DNA of 5,205 nucleotides. Source: CAWUKV01 sp963923025 (GTDB lineage Bacteria > Cyanobacteriota > Cyanobacteriia > Phormidesmidales > Phormidesmidaceae). Shown in pieces: positions 1 to 4,574 of the stretch. Every line of letters starts with the position of its first letter. Position 1 is the first letter of the stretch. Location of the stretch: NCBI GenBank assembly GCA_963923025.1, contig CAWUKV010000283.1:1-5205 (forward strand), written 5' to 3'. Under the pieces are notes generated by a model. It worked only from the letters and a program-made list of their open reading frames with translations, did not search any database and was not told the origin of the DNA. The position numbers were made by a program, and so were the translations under genes.

Positions 1-197
1 AGCAGAATCAGACAGGTTTGCTGGTAGAGTGCCTCCCCAGCCTCTGTAGGCTGCTTGAGGACACTCAATCCCTCCAGCCCATCGCCTGCCGTATATACAG
101 AATTAGACAAGCCTGACTTGCGAAAGCAGCGCTTGACGAACATCTGCTCGACCTCATCGTCGTCAACAACGACGATAGGGAACGCTGTTGTGGCCAT
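1..197 (-). CDS. Response regulator receiver domain protein (CheY-like), N-terminal part, truncated by window edge
   Basis: The 65 complete codons from the ATG at 197 encode the first half of a CheY-type receiver domain, which accepts phosphate from a histidine kinase. Visible are the beta-1 strand PIVVV (residues 7-11), the acidic pocket DDDE (12-15), helix alpha-1 ending near KRCFRKSG, and the beta-2/alpha-2 part with YTAGDGLEGLSVL (35-47). The last residues, TCLILL, look like beta-3, so the phospho-acceptor Asp should lie just outside the window. The spacing resembles single-domain Rcp1-type cyanobacterial regulators, but any C-terminal output domain would be off-window. An in-frame ATG at 215 would add six residues (MTQLSS); neither start has a clear Shine-Dalgarno sequence. 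The gene reads leftward, 269 bases after the ycf66 stop, so it probably has its own promoter. Family is confident; partner kinase and function are unknown. Confidence 0.85.
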   Translation of the reverse strand, partial: MATTAFPIVVVDDDEVEQMFVKRCFRKSGLSNSVYTAGDGLEGLSVLKQPTEAGEALYQQTCLIL

Positions 198-228
198 GCT
201 GGAGAGTTGTGTCATGCCAGAGGTGGGA

Positions 229-256
229 ATGGTTGCTACTAGATGATTGCTACTAG
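229..256. repeat. Two-copy 14-bp tandem duplication upstream of the response regulator gene
   Basis: ATGGTTGCTACTAG (229-242) is followed directly by ATGATTGCTACTAG (243-256), identical at 13 of 14 positions. It lies 14-32 bases upstream of the two possible start codons of the response regulator (215 and 197), so it would fall in the 5' untranslated or promoter region. Function is unknown; it may simply be a replication-slippage duplication. Confidence 0.85.
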
Positions 257-425
257 CAGTATGACGACAACCCCGGACAAATGCCTCTTACCAGAACAGG
301 AGGCGTCATCAATCTTTCGACATAGATCGCTTCGCATTTGTTAGAAATATAAAACAAATCCAACAGTGGCTGGGCTTTCTCAGCCTAACGCTATGTTTGA
401 AGCCTATGTGCGGATTAGGCACAGT

Positions 426-454
426 CCAAATAGATGAACCCAAATAGATAAACC
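426..454. repeat. Two-copy 14-bp tandem duplication just downstream of ycf66
   Basis: CCAAATAGATGAAC (426-439) is followed directly by CCAAATAGATAAAC (440-453), identical at 13 of 14 positions, with a further C at 454 extending the match. It begins 13 bases past the ycf66 stop codon in the direction of transcription. It is AT-rich and has no strong internal dyad symmetry. The spacer between ycf66 and the response regulator (198-466) otherwise shows only a loose GCCTAA/TTAGGC dyad (383-420). Confidence 0.85.
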
Positions 455-466
455 AGCTGAGCGCGT

Positions 467-1405
467 CTAGCGCCAGTCCGAGTCATCGCCGTTGTTGGGG
501 CCATCAGGTTCAACGGGCCGGAAGTCTAGGTAGTCCTCACCATTACTGCCAGGGTTGGCACCTGGAGCCTCACTGTACGGACGCACATCTAACGTGCGCT
601 CGGTGCCCCGACGGCTCTCAGCGGGACGAGACGTCGAAGGCTGCGCATCGCTGGGTAGGCCAGCAGCACGACCACCAGAGGGAAGATCTGCCCCTGGGCG
701 ATTCGGTGATGGACGGTTGGACGGCGGGCGGTCAGACGGGCGATCTGTAGTGGGGTAGTCGTCTTTGGGGGGCCGAGAACTGCCAGAACCATTGCGAGCA
801 CCGTAGCCATCTCGGTAGTCAGACGGCGGTGCGCCATAGTTACGGGAAGTCTCCGGTGGGCGACCACCATTGGGCTGCCCCATTCCGTTGCGACTGTCGT
901 ACGGTCCACTCGGTTCACTGGGGTTTAACCGCCGCATCGGCGGCTGATCGTCATAGGGAGAACGAGGACGGTAGCGATCGTCTTCGTAGGGACGAGCCGG
1001 TGGCATGCTGCGTGAATTTCCACGGTCATCGAACCGATCCCAGTCATCTAACTCAGCCCGATAGACCGGGCGGCGATCCGGTGGGCGACGATCGGAGGGG
1101 CGAGGTCTACCACGGGGCGGCATGCCCCCAACCGGACGAACCGGCTCTAGCGGGACACGATTGCGAATGTTCTCAATCAGTAGGGTGATCAGCATCCCAG
1201 CCATGATCAGCAGTTGGAAGGATGGAAAAATCCCCAGCTGTAGCTCACCCAGGGCACACATGCCTGCAATCAGCAGCAAAACCGAATAGACTTTATCGGC
1301 ATCACGTCCGTAGCCAGGCTTAATTTTGTCGAGGAAAAACAGCACAACCGCGCCTATGATCAAAATCAGCCCAATTAATAGGGGAACCGGCGTACCAAAT
1401 TGCAT
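467..1405 (-). CDS. ycf66: Ycf66 family membrane protein with long low-complexity tail
   Basis: A 312-residue protein. The N-terminal ~85 residues match what I know of the Ycf66 family: PVPLLIGLILIIGAVVLFFL (7-25) is the first membrane span, followed by the polar KIKPGYGRDADKVY loop (27-40). A second hydrophobic stretch covers 41-60 and a third covers 62-79 (FQLLIMAGMLITLLIENI). From about residue 87 to the end the protein is hydrophilic and rich in Pro, Arg, Asp, Ser and Gly, with degenerate DRPSDRPPSNRPSPNRP repeats around 221-237; it is probably disordered and soluble. Ycf66 is found in cyanobacteria and some plastids, and its biochemical role is not known. The ATG at 1405 is supported by AGAGGA at 1410-1415. 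The gene lies 272 bases downstream of psbX in the same direction. A weak dyad at 457-476 overlaps the stop codon and could aid termination. Family assignment is confident; tail function is unknown. Confidence 0.9.
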   Translation of the reverse strand: MQFGTPVPLLIGLILIIGAVVLFFLDKIKPGYGRDADKVYSVLLLIAGMCALGELQLGIFPSFQLLIMAGMLITLLIENIRNRVPLEPVRPVGGMPPRGRPRPSDRRPPDRRPVYRAELDDWDRFDDRGNSRSMPPARPYEDDRYRPRSPYDDQPPMRRLNPSEPSGPYDSRNGMGQPNGGRPPETSRNYGAPPSDYRDGYGARNGSGSSRPPKDDYPTTDRPSDRPPSNRPSPNRPGADLPSGGRAAGLPSDAQPSTSRPAESRRGTERTLDVRPYSEAPGANPGSNGEDYLDFRPVEPDGPNNGDDSDWR

Positions 1406-1409
1406 TGCG

Positions 1410-1415
1410 TCCTCT
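1410..1415 (-). promoter_or_regulatory. Shine-Dalgarno of ycf66
   Basis: On the minus strand AGAGGA lies four bases before the ATG at 1405, complementary to the 16S rRNA tail. It is the clearest ribosome binding site in the window and fixes the ycf66 start. A GC-only 5-bp dyad (GGGCG 1422-1426 with CGCCC 1437-1441) sits immediately upstream of it. Confidence 0.65.
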
Positions 1416-1447
1416 TGTAGTGGGCGACAGCTGTTGCGCCCCAGGTA

Positions 1448-1567
1448 TTAACGGATTTTGATGTCGACTTCAGACACCAAAGTCTGTAGCACATCGTGCC
1501 GCCCTTCTATCGTAGCGGCCATGCCCTGATTTGTTAGCTGTGATTTACCGTAGGTCCACACAGCCAT
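1448..1567 (-). CDS. Possible small protein of 39 residues between psbX and ycf66
   Basis: An ORF from ATG at 1567 to TAA at 1448 encodes 39 residues starting MAVWTYGKSQL and ending LVSEVDIKIR. A second in-frame ATG at 1522 would give 24 residues (MAATIEGRHDVLQ...). Composition looks protein-like, with an amphipathic second half (DVLQTLVSEVDIKI), no membrane span and no signal peptide. I do not recognise a family. It is in the same direction as psbX and ycf66 and ends 42 bases before the ycf66 start, so translation could be coupled to ycf66 only loosely. Against it: no Shine-Dalgarno at either start, and an ORF of this size arises easily by chance. It may be just the ycf66 leader. Confidence 0.3.
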   Translation of the reverse strand: MAVWTYGKSQLTNQGMAATIEGRHDVLQTLVSEVDIKIR

Positions 1568-1586
1568 CTGAGTTGCACCAAGCCTA

Positions 1587-1628
1587 TTACAGCTCAGGGA
1601 TGCACCGAAGTACATCCCTGAGCTGTAA
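1587..1628 (-). terminator. Very strong hairpin with cUUCGg tetraloop downstream of psbX
   Basis: TTACAGCTCAGGGATG (1587-1602) and CATCCCTGAGCTGTAA (1613-1628) are perfect 16-bp inverted repeats. Read on the minus strand, the ten bases between them close further as U-G, A-U and C-G pairs around a UUCG tetraloop (1606-1609), giving a 19-bp stem with the exceptionally stable C(UUCG)G cap. On the plus strand the U-G pair becomes a C/A mismatch and the loop is CGAA, so the minus-strand RNA is the favoured form. It starts 49 bases after the psbX stop. No U-tract follows, so it may be an mRNA 3'-end protector or a partial terminator between psbX and ycf66 rather than a canonical intrinsic terminator. 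Confidence 0.7.
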
Positions 1629-1677
1629 CCCTGAAGGCAAAATCCAAATTCGGTCTCAAGTCGACCTGCAGTTGAGG

Positions 1678-1800
1678 CTAGTTACCGCGGCTGATTTGGT
1701 CGCGCTGGCTCACGAAGACCAAGAAGATAGTGGCAGGAATAATAATGATGGCAGCGCCCGCAACCAGGCTAAGTAGGAAGTTGGTCAAAGAAGGCGTCAT
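1678..1800 (-). CDS. psbX: Photosystem II reaction centre protein PsbX
   Basis: A 40-residue protein, ATG at 1800 to TAG at 1678. It begins MTPSLTNFLLSLVAGA, has one membrane helix spanning about residues 8-30 (ending IPATIFLVFV), and finishes with the short charged tail SQRDQISRGN. The MTPSL start, the single helix and the SQ(R/K)D tail match cyanobacterial PsbX in sequence and length. PsbX is a one-helix subunit at the periphery of the photosystem II core near cytochrome b559, affecting plastoquinone exchange at QB. The start has no evident Shine-Dalgarno, as is common in cyanobacteria. It is transcribed away from yggT, with 206 bases between them, and heads toward ycf66. A hairpin 49 bases past the stop probably sets its mRNA end. 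A short hydrophobic ORF could be coincidental in principle, but the match is position by position. Confidence 0.92.
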   Translation of the reverse strand: MTPSLTNFLLSLVAGAAIIIIPATIFLVFVSQRDQISRGN

Positions 1801-1857
1801 AGGTTTACTTTGGGTATCGGCAAAAAAGAGAGCTAAAGCGTTAAGCTTATTGACTTT

Positions 1858-1886
1858 ATATTACCGACCTAGGCGCGACTTGAGAA
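1858..1886 (-). promoter_or_regulatory. Candidate psbX promoter
   Basis: On the minus strand TAATAT (1858-1863) fits a -10 box, and TTCTCA (1881-1886) lies at the standard 17-base spacing but is a poor -35 box. Initiation would fall near 1851, giving a leader of about 50 bases to the psbX ATG. The -35 region overlaps a small dyad, GACTT-GAG-AAGTC (1877-1889). No comparably good plus-strand promoter for yggT was seen in 1801-2006. Confidence 0.35.
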
Positions 1887-2006
1887 GTCTAATCATCTGG
1901 CTTCATCGAGTACACCTAGAACGGCGTGACGGGGTCAGCAATATGAAGCAGCGCGATACAAACCTTAACGGTTAGACTAATACTGTCCGCACTACGACAG
2001 AAACCC

Positions 2007-2291
2007 ATGACTACGGTTGCGATCGCGTCCCTTACTACAGGCATTCTCCTCAGCGTTTACTCGCTGCTGTTCCTGTTCCGCATCATCTTGACCTGGAACC
2101 CCGAGCTAGACCTGAAAAAGCTGCCCTTCGCGATCGCTTACTGGCCCACAGAGTTTTTACTTGCGCCCACTCGCAAGTTGATTCCGCCCTTCGGCGGCGT
2201 TGATATTTCACCCATCATCTGGTTCGGCATCGTTAGCCTGGTGCGAGAGCTGCTGGTGGGGCAGCAGGGGCTGCTAAAGATGATCACCTAG
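2007..2291 (+). CDS. YggT/Ycf19 (YlmG) family small membrane protein
   Basis: A 94-residue protein with two hydrophobic segments, about 6-29 (ending LLFLFRIILTW) and about 66-86 (DISPIIWFGIVSLVRELLV). Between them is the conserved block WPTEFLLAPTRKLIPPFGG (46-64), which identifies the YggT family and most resembles the plastid/cyanobacterial Ycf19 branch. Arg25 in the first segment and the APTRKLIPP turn are family hallmarks. Family members are membrane proteins without known catalytic activity; plant and cyanobacterial YlmG homologues have been linked to nucleoid distribution, and others to cytochrome assembly or division. The role here is undetermined. The ATG at 2007 lacks a Shine-Dalgarno sequence, but the length suits the family. 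Two HIP1 octamers lie inside (2019, 2130). The gene is divergent from psbX and convergent with gatB. Confidence 0.88.
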   Translation: MTTVAIASLTTGILLSVYSLLFLFRIILTWNPELDLKKLPFAIAYWPTEFLLAPTRKLIPPFGGVDISPIIWFGIVSLVRELLVGQQGLLKMIT

Positions 2292-2472
2292 TCAGCGTTA
2301 GGGCACAGGGCCAAGCCTCATCACCATTCTTTACAAAGCAAAAAGGGTCAAAGAACTCACTGACGGTGGGCCAAATGCGTTGGCGACTGTGCGGTGTAGC
2401 GTCGGTGGCGCTCAAAGGTCGATAATCTCTGCTACTATCAACCTCGATTCTCTGTCCGTTTATACCCACCCC

Positions 2473-2492
2473 GATAGGTATCGCCTATTTTT
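2473..2492 (+). terminator. Weak candidate terminator for yggT
   Basis: ATAGG (2474-2478) pairs with CCTAT (2484-2488) around a five-base loop, with a possible outer G-U pair, and the right arm runs into a stretch of five T (2488-2492). The shape fits a plus-strand intrinsic terminator, but the stem is short and it lies about 180 bases past the yggT stop. Confidence 0.3.
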
Positions 2493-2499
2493 GGGCAAG

Positions 2500-2528
2500 A
2501 AAAAAGGAGAGCCGAATCCCAGCTCTCC
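2500..2528 (-). terminator. Rho-independent terminator of gatB
   Basis: On the minus strand GGAGAGC (2528-2522), a nine-base loop and GCTCTCC (2512-2506) form a perfect 7-bp GC-rich stem, directly followed by six T (2505-2500). This is the canonical intrinsic terminator form. It is about 120 bases past the gatB stop, implying a long 3' untranslated region with two more hairpins. Confidence 0.8.
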
Positions 2529-2575
2529 CTACCATCAGGGTGCATCTACATAACACAGTATGACATGGCAGGGGT

Positions 2576-2592
2576 GGGGGGTGTAACCCCCC
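2576..2592. other. G6/C6 hairpin in the gatB 3' region
   Basis: GGGGGG (2576-2581) and CCCCCC (2587-2592) are inverted repeats; the flanking T2582-A2586 can pair too, giving seven pairs around a three-base loop. A further GGGG run lies at 2571-2574. There is no clean T-tract on either strand, so it is not a canonical terminator. Confidence 0.6.
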
Positions 2593-2613
2593 TTACATTC
2601 CTTTTATCCAATA

Positions 2614-2637
2614 GCATTGATAGAATAGAGTCAATGC
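2614..2637 (-). other. Hairpin immediately after the gatB stop codon
   Basis: GCATTGA (2614-2620) and TCAATGC (2631-2637) form a perfect 7-bp stem with a ten-base loop. It begins ten bases past the gatB stop in the transcribed direction. With no U-tract it may stabilise the transcript end rather than terminate it. Confidence 0.5.
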
Positions 2638-2647
2638 GCCTTGTTTA

Positions 2648-4153
2648 TCAACCGTTTAGCTTCTTGCCAAGCAGCTGATTGGTAAGCTTCGGGTCGGCTC
2701 GGCCGCTGGTGCGCTTCATCACCTGACCGACAAAGAAGCCTTGGAGTTTCTTCTTCCCAGCCCGGTACTTCGCCAATTCATCAGGGTTTGCAGCCAGCAC
2801 TTCGTCAATAATAGCTTCAATCTCGGCCGGGTCAGACAGCTGAACCAAACCGCGTTCTTCAACCATTGCCTTGGGTGAACCGCCCTCAGTCAGCAGCTCG
2901 GGCAGCAGGTCTTTACCGATCTTGTTGCTGATGGTACCTGCACTGATCAGTTTGACCATCTCTGCCAGGGCCTGGGGCGTTAGGGCAATGTCGGTAATGC
3001 TCAGCTTTTCGGCATTGAGATACCCGGCAATATCGCTCATCAGCCAGTTAGCAACGATTTTGGGATCAGCGCCTTCACCCACGGTAGTTTCAAAATATGT
3101 CGTCGTGGCTCGGTCGTCGGTGAGGACGCGGGCATCGTAGGCCGATAGCCCCAGCTCAGACTGATAGCGATCGCGCTTTTTGGCCGGCAGTTCTGGCAGC
3201 TCAGCTTTCCAGGTGTTGAGCTGGTCGTTTGATACCTCAATTGGGGGCAGGTCAGGCTCTGGGAAATAGCGGTAGTCGCTGGAGCCTTCCTTTTTGCGCA
3301 TACTAATGGTGCGCTGGGAGTTTTCTTCCCACAGACGAGTCTCTTGAAAGATGGGTTCGCCCGCTTCTACGGCAGCAATCTGACGCTCAATCTCGTAGTC
3401 AATCGCCCGAGCAATGGCGTTGAACGAGTTCATATTCTTGATCTCAACCTTGGTGCCAAATTCCTTCTGTCCGACGGGTCGCACGGAAATATTCACATCG
3501 CAGCGCAGCGACCCTTCCTGCATGTTGCCGTCGCTAACGCCCAAGTAGCGGACGATGCGGCGCAGCTCTTGGGCATACTCTGCGGCTTCTTGGCCGGTGC
3601 GCAGGTCGGGCTCAGAGACAATTTCGACCAGGGGTACACCCGCGCGGTTGTAGTCCACCAGGGAGTAGGCCGAACCGGCAAGGCGATCGCTGCCCGCATG
3701 CACCAGCTTGCCCGCGTCCTCTTCCATGTGCAGCCGGGTGATGCCGATCTGCTTCTTGACGGTCTCGCCTTTCTTTTTGCCCTTCTTGCCGCCCTCAGCT
3801 TCGATCTCAATTTCGATGTACCCATGCTCGGCAATGGGCAGGTCGTACTGAGAAATTTGGTAGCTCTTGGGCAGGTCGGGGTAAAAGTACTGCTTGCGGT
3901 CAAACTTGCTGTAGGGCGCAATTTTGCAGTTCAGCGCCAGTCCTGCCTTCACGGCATACTCCAGCACCTTTTCGTTAAGGACGGGCAGCACACCGGGCAT
4001 ACCCAAGGTGATGGGGTCAATGTGGGTATTGGGTTCGGCCCCAAACTCAGTAGAGCTGGGCGCGAAGATTTTGGTTTCAGTACTGAGCTGGCAATGGGTT
4101 TCAAGGCCAATTACAGCTTCGTACTGAGTCTTTGCAGGTGCGGCTGCCGTCAT
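2648..4153 (-). CDS. gatB: Asp-tRNA(Asn)/Glu-tRNA(Gln) amidotransferase subunit B
   Basis: A 501-residue GatB. With GatA (amidase) and GatC it converts Glu-tRNA(Gln) and, where relevant, Asp-tRNA(Asn) into the cognate Gln and Asn forms in the cytoplasm; GatB binds tRNA and holds the ATP-dependent kinase/transamidase site. Visible motifs are YEAVIGLETH (11-20), FDRKQYFYPDLPKSYQ (84-99), LHMEEDAGKL (141-150), YNRAGVPLVEIVSEPD (168-183), GSLRCDVNIS (214-223), KVEIKNMNSF (235-244) and SSDYRYFPEPDLPP (291-304). The C-terminal YqeY-like tRNA-binding tail starts near 345 and includes GFFVGQVMK (472-480). I chose the ATG at 4153, which gives the MTAAAPAKTQYEA start I know from cyanobacterial GatB. 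A longer frame begins with TTG at 4201, but its extra 16 residues are atypical and the candidate promoter overlaps it. An unusual Lys-rich loop occupies 121-134. gatA and gatC are not adjacent, as is usual in cyanobacteria. Confidence 0.97.
   Translation of the reverse strand: MTAAAPAKTQYEAVIGLETHCQLSTETKIFAPSSTEFGAEPNTHIDPITLGMPGVLPVLNEKVLEYAVKAGLALNCKIAPYSKFDRKQYFYPDLPKSYQISQYDLPIAEHGYIEIEIEAEGGKKGKKKGETVKKQIGITRLHMEEDAGKLVHAGSDRLAGSAYSLVDYNRAGVPLVEIVSEPDLRTGQEAAEYAQELRRIVRYLGVSDGNMQEGSLRCDVNISVRPVGQKEFGTKVEIKNMNSFNAIARAIDYEIERQIAAVEAGEPIFQETRLWEENSQRTISMRKKEGSSDYRYFPEPDLPPIEVSNDQLNTWKAELPELPAKKRDRYQSELGLSAYDARVLTDDRATTTYFETTVGEGADPKIVANWLMSDIAGYLNAEKLSITDIALTPQALAEMVKLISAGTISNKIGKDLLPELLTEGGSPKAMVEERGLVQLSDPAEIEAIIDEVLAANPDELAKYRAGKKKLQGFFVGQVMKRTSGRADPKLTNQLLGKKLNG
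3752..3793 (-). other. Lysine-rich loop insertion within GatB
   Basis: Residues 121-134 of GatB read GGKKGKKKGETVKK, seven Lys in 14, just before the conserved IGITRLHMEEDAG block. In the GatB I recall from Synechocystis the same place is a short ADGNPVRKR-type turn, so this is a surface loop extension of several residues. It is in frame, with no sign of a sequence error. Confidence 0.6.
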
Positions 4154-4200
4154 AAGTTCGGATGAGGGTTGGGTGACACGGACAAATTTGAACGTGATCA

Positions 4201-4206
4201 ATTGTA
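4201..4206 (-). promoter_or_regulatory. Candidate -10 box of gatB
   Basis: TACAAT on the minus strand would place initiation near 4194, giving a leader of about 40 bases to the ATG at 4153. No good -35 box stands at 16-18 bases, so the call is weak. A TAAAAT at 4256-4261, next to the tandem duplication, is an alternative. Confidence 0.3.
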
Positions 4207-4226
4207 GCGGGTGAGGCGCTGGCTGC

Positions 4227-4257
4227 TATGTCAGGCAAAGATATGTCAGGCAAAGAT
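4227..4257. repeat. Perfect two-copy 15-bp tandem duplication upstream of gatB
   Basis: TATGTCAGGCAAAGA occurs at 4227-4241 and again at 4242-4256 without a mismatch, and the next base (T4257) continues the period. It sits upstream of the candidate gatB -10 box, where an activator or a -35-like element could act; on the minus strand each copy contains TCTTTGCCTGACATA. Confidence 0.95.
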
Positions 4258-4323
4258 TTTAGTCATAGCGGTAGATACTGAACTTGGTTGATACAGTCTT
4301 CGAGTTCGCATGCCGTGGCAATT

Positions 4324-4496
4324 AACTCCAGATCTCGAATGCAATCACCTACGAGGGCGAGCTACTGACAACGCCAGGTCTCGTAGCGCCGATGCGTCCT
4401 GATGCCATTTGGCTGTGTCTACTTTTAATATCCTCGATACACTCGATTCTGGCTGGGAAATGAGCCTATTTAACCCTTGTCAAAACTCCAGGTCTC
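4324..4496. repeat. Three dispersed copies of a 13-bp motif AAC(T/G)CCAG(A/G)TCTC
   Basis: Copies are AACTCCAGATCTC (4324-4336), AACGCCAGGTCTC (4370-4382) and AACTCCAGGTCTC (4484-4496), each differing by one base from the third or consensus form. All are in the same orientation, 46 and 114 bases apart. They could be protein binding sites, remnants of a repeat, or repeated (R)DLEL coding words of a decayed ORF on the minus strand. Confidence 0.7.
4349..4386. repeat. Interrupted inverted repeat
   Basis: CTACGAGGGCG (4349-4359) pairs with CGCC (4372-4375) and CTCGTAG (4380-4386), giving 11 pairs with a four-base bulge (4376-4379) and a 12-base loop. The bulge and right arm overlap the middle copy of the 13-bp motif. 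Confidence 0.5.
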
Positions 4497-4516
4497 AAGA
4501 TGGATGAGGGTTAAAT
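4468..4516. repeat. 10-bp perfect inverted repeat enclosing a 13-bp motif copy
   Basis: ATTTAACCCT (4468-4477) and AGGGTTAAAT (4507-4516) are perfect inverted repeats separated by 29 bases. The third copy of the 13-bp motif (4484-4496) lies in the loop. The element is 59 bases past the RTX gene stop, without a U-tract. Confidence 0.65.
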
Positions 4517-4520
4517 GCAC

Positions 4521-4548
4521 AGGGCTGTTCGGTAGATGCGTGAGCCCT
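4521..4548 (-). terminator. Possible 3' hairpin of the RTX gene
   Basis: AGGGCT (4521-4526) and AGCCCT (4543-4548) form a 6-bp stem with a 16-base loop, 26 bases past the RTX stop codon. No U-tract follows on the minus strand, so termination here is only a guess. Confidence 0.25.
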
Positions 4549-4574
4549 TAGTCTCACGACAGTTGACCAATCAC

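Larger units (their letters stand above)
2292..2647. other. Convergent intergenic region between yggT and gatB
   Basis: These 356 bases contain no gene I accept. From right to left, in the direction of gatB transcription, they hold three hairpins: 2614-2637, 2576-2592 and the U-tracted terminator at 2500-2528. A weaker plus-strand dyad lies at 2473-2492. A GTG-initiated minus-strand ORF (2284-2469, 61 codons) overlaps the end of yggT, has no recognisable motif and begins past the gatB terminator; it is more likely chance. Nothing notable is seen in 2292-2470. Confidence 0.7.
4154..4574. other. Intergenic region between gatB and the RTX gene
   Basis: 421 bases without an accepted gene. It holds a weak gatB promoter (near 4201-4206), a perfect 15-bp tandem duplication (4227-4257), three copies of a 13-bp motif (4324-4496), an interrupted dyad (4349-4386), a 10-bp inverted repeat (4468-4516) and a 6-bp hairpin (4521-4548). 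Two stop-bounded minus-strand frames without start codons (4345-4479 and 4263-4361) encode peptides such as ALRDLALSV and CIRDLELIATACELED; they might be remnants of a decayed gene, but I cannot name one. Confidence 0.6.

Noticed and set aside
55..246. 63-codon plus-strand ORF
   Set aside because: It is antisense to the response regulator N-terminus, which has clear family motifs.
555..1188. Overlapping ORFs on both strands (plus 555-758 and 829-1188, minus 589-918)
   Set aside because: They are shadows of the GC-rich, Pro/Arg-rich ycf66 tail in other frames.
1531..1975. Two 81-codon plus-strand ORFs
   Set aside because: Both run antisense through psbX, and the first runs through the perfect hairpin; no protein signal.
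2284..2469. 61-codon minus-strand ORF
   Set aside because: It starts with GTG, overlaps the yggT end, has no motif or Shine-Dalgarno and lies beyond the gatB terminator without a visible promoter.
2571..2581. G-quadruplex from GGGG and GGGGGG runs
   Set aside because: Only two G-runs are present on this strand; four tracts are needed, and pairing with the C6 run is simpler.
3344..4165. 273-codon plus-strand ORF
   Set aside because: It lies wholly antisense to gatB, whose protein is conserved along its length; the translation has no recognisable motif and is a codon-bias shadow.
4154..4201. Longer GatB start at TTG 4201 (16 extra residues)
   Set aside because: The ATG at 4153 gives the usual cyanobacterial N-terminus, and the extension overlaps a candidate -10 box.
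4227..4496. CRISPR array
   Set aside because: Repeats are only 13-15 bp, two to three copies, with no regular spacers and no cas genes.
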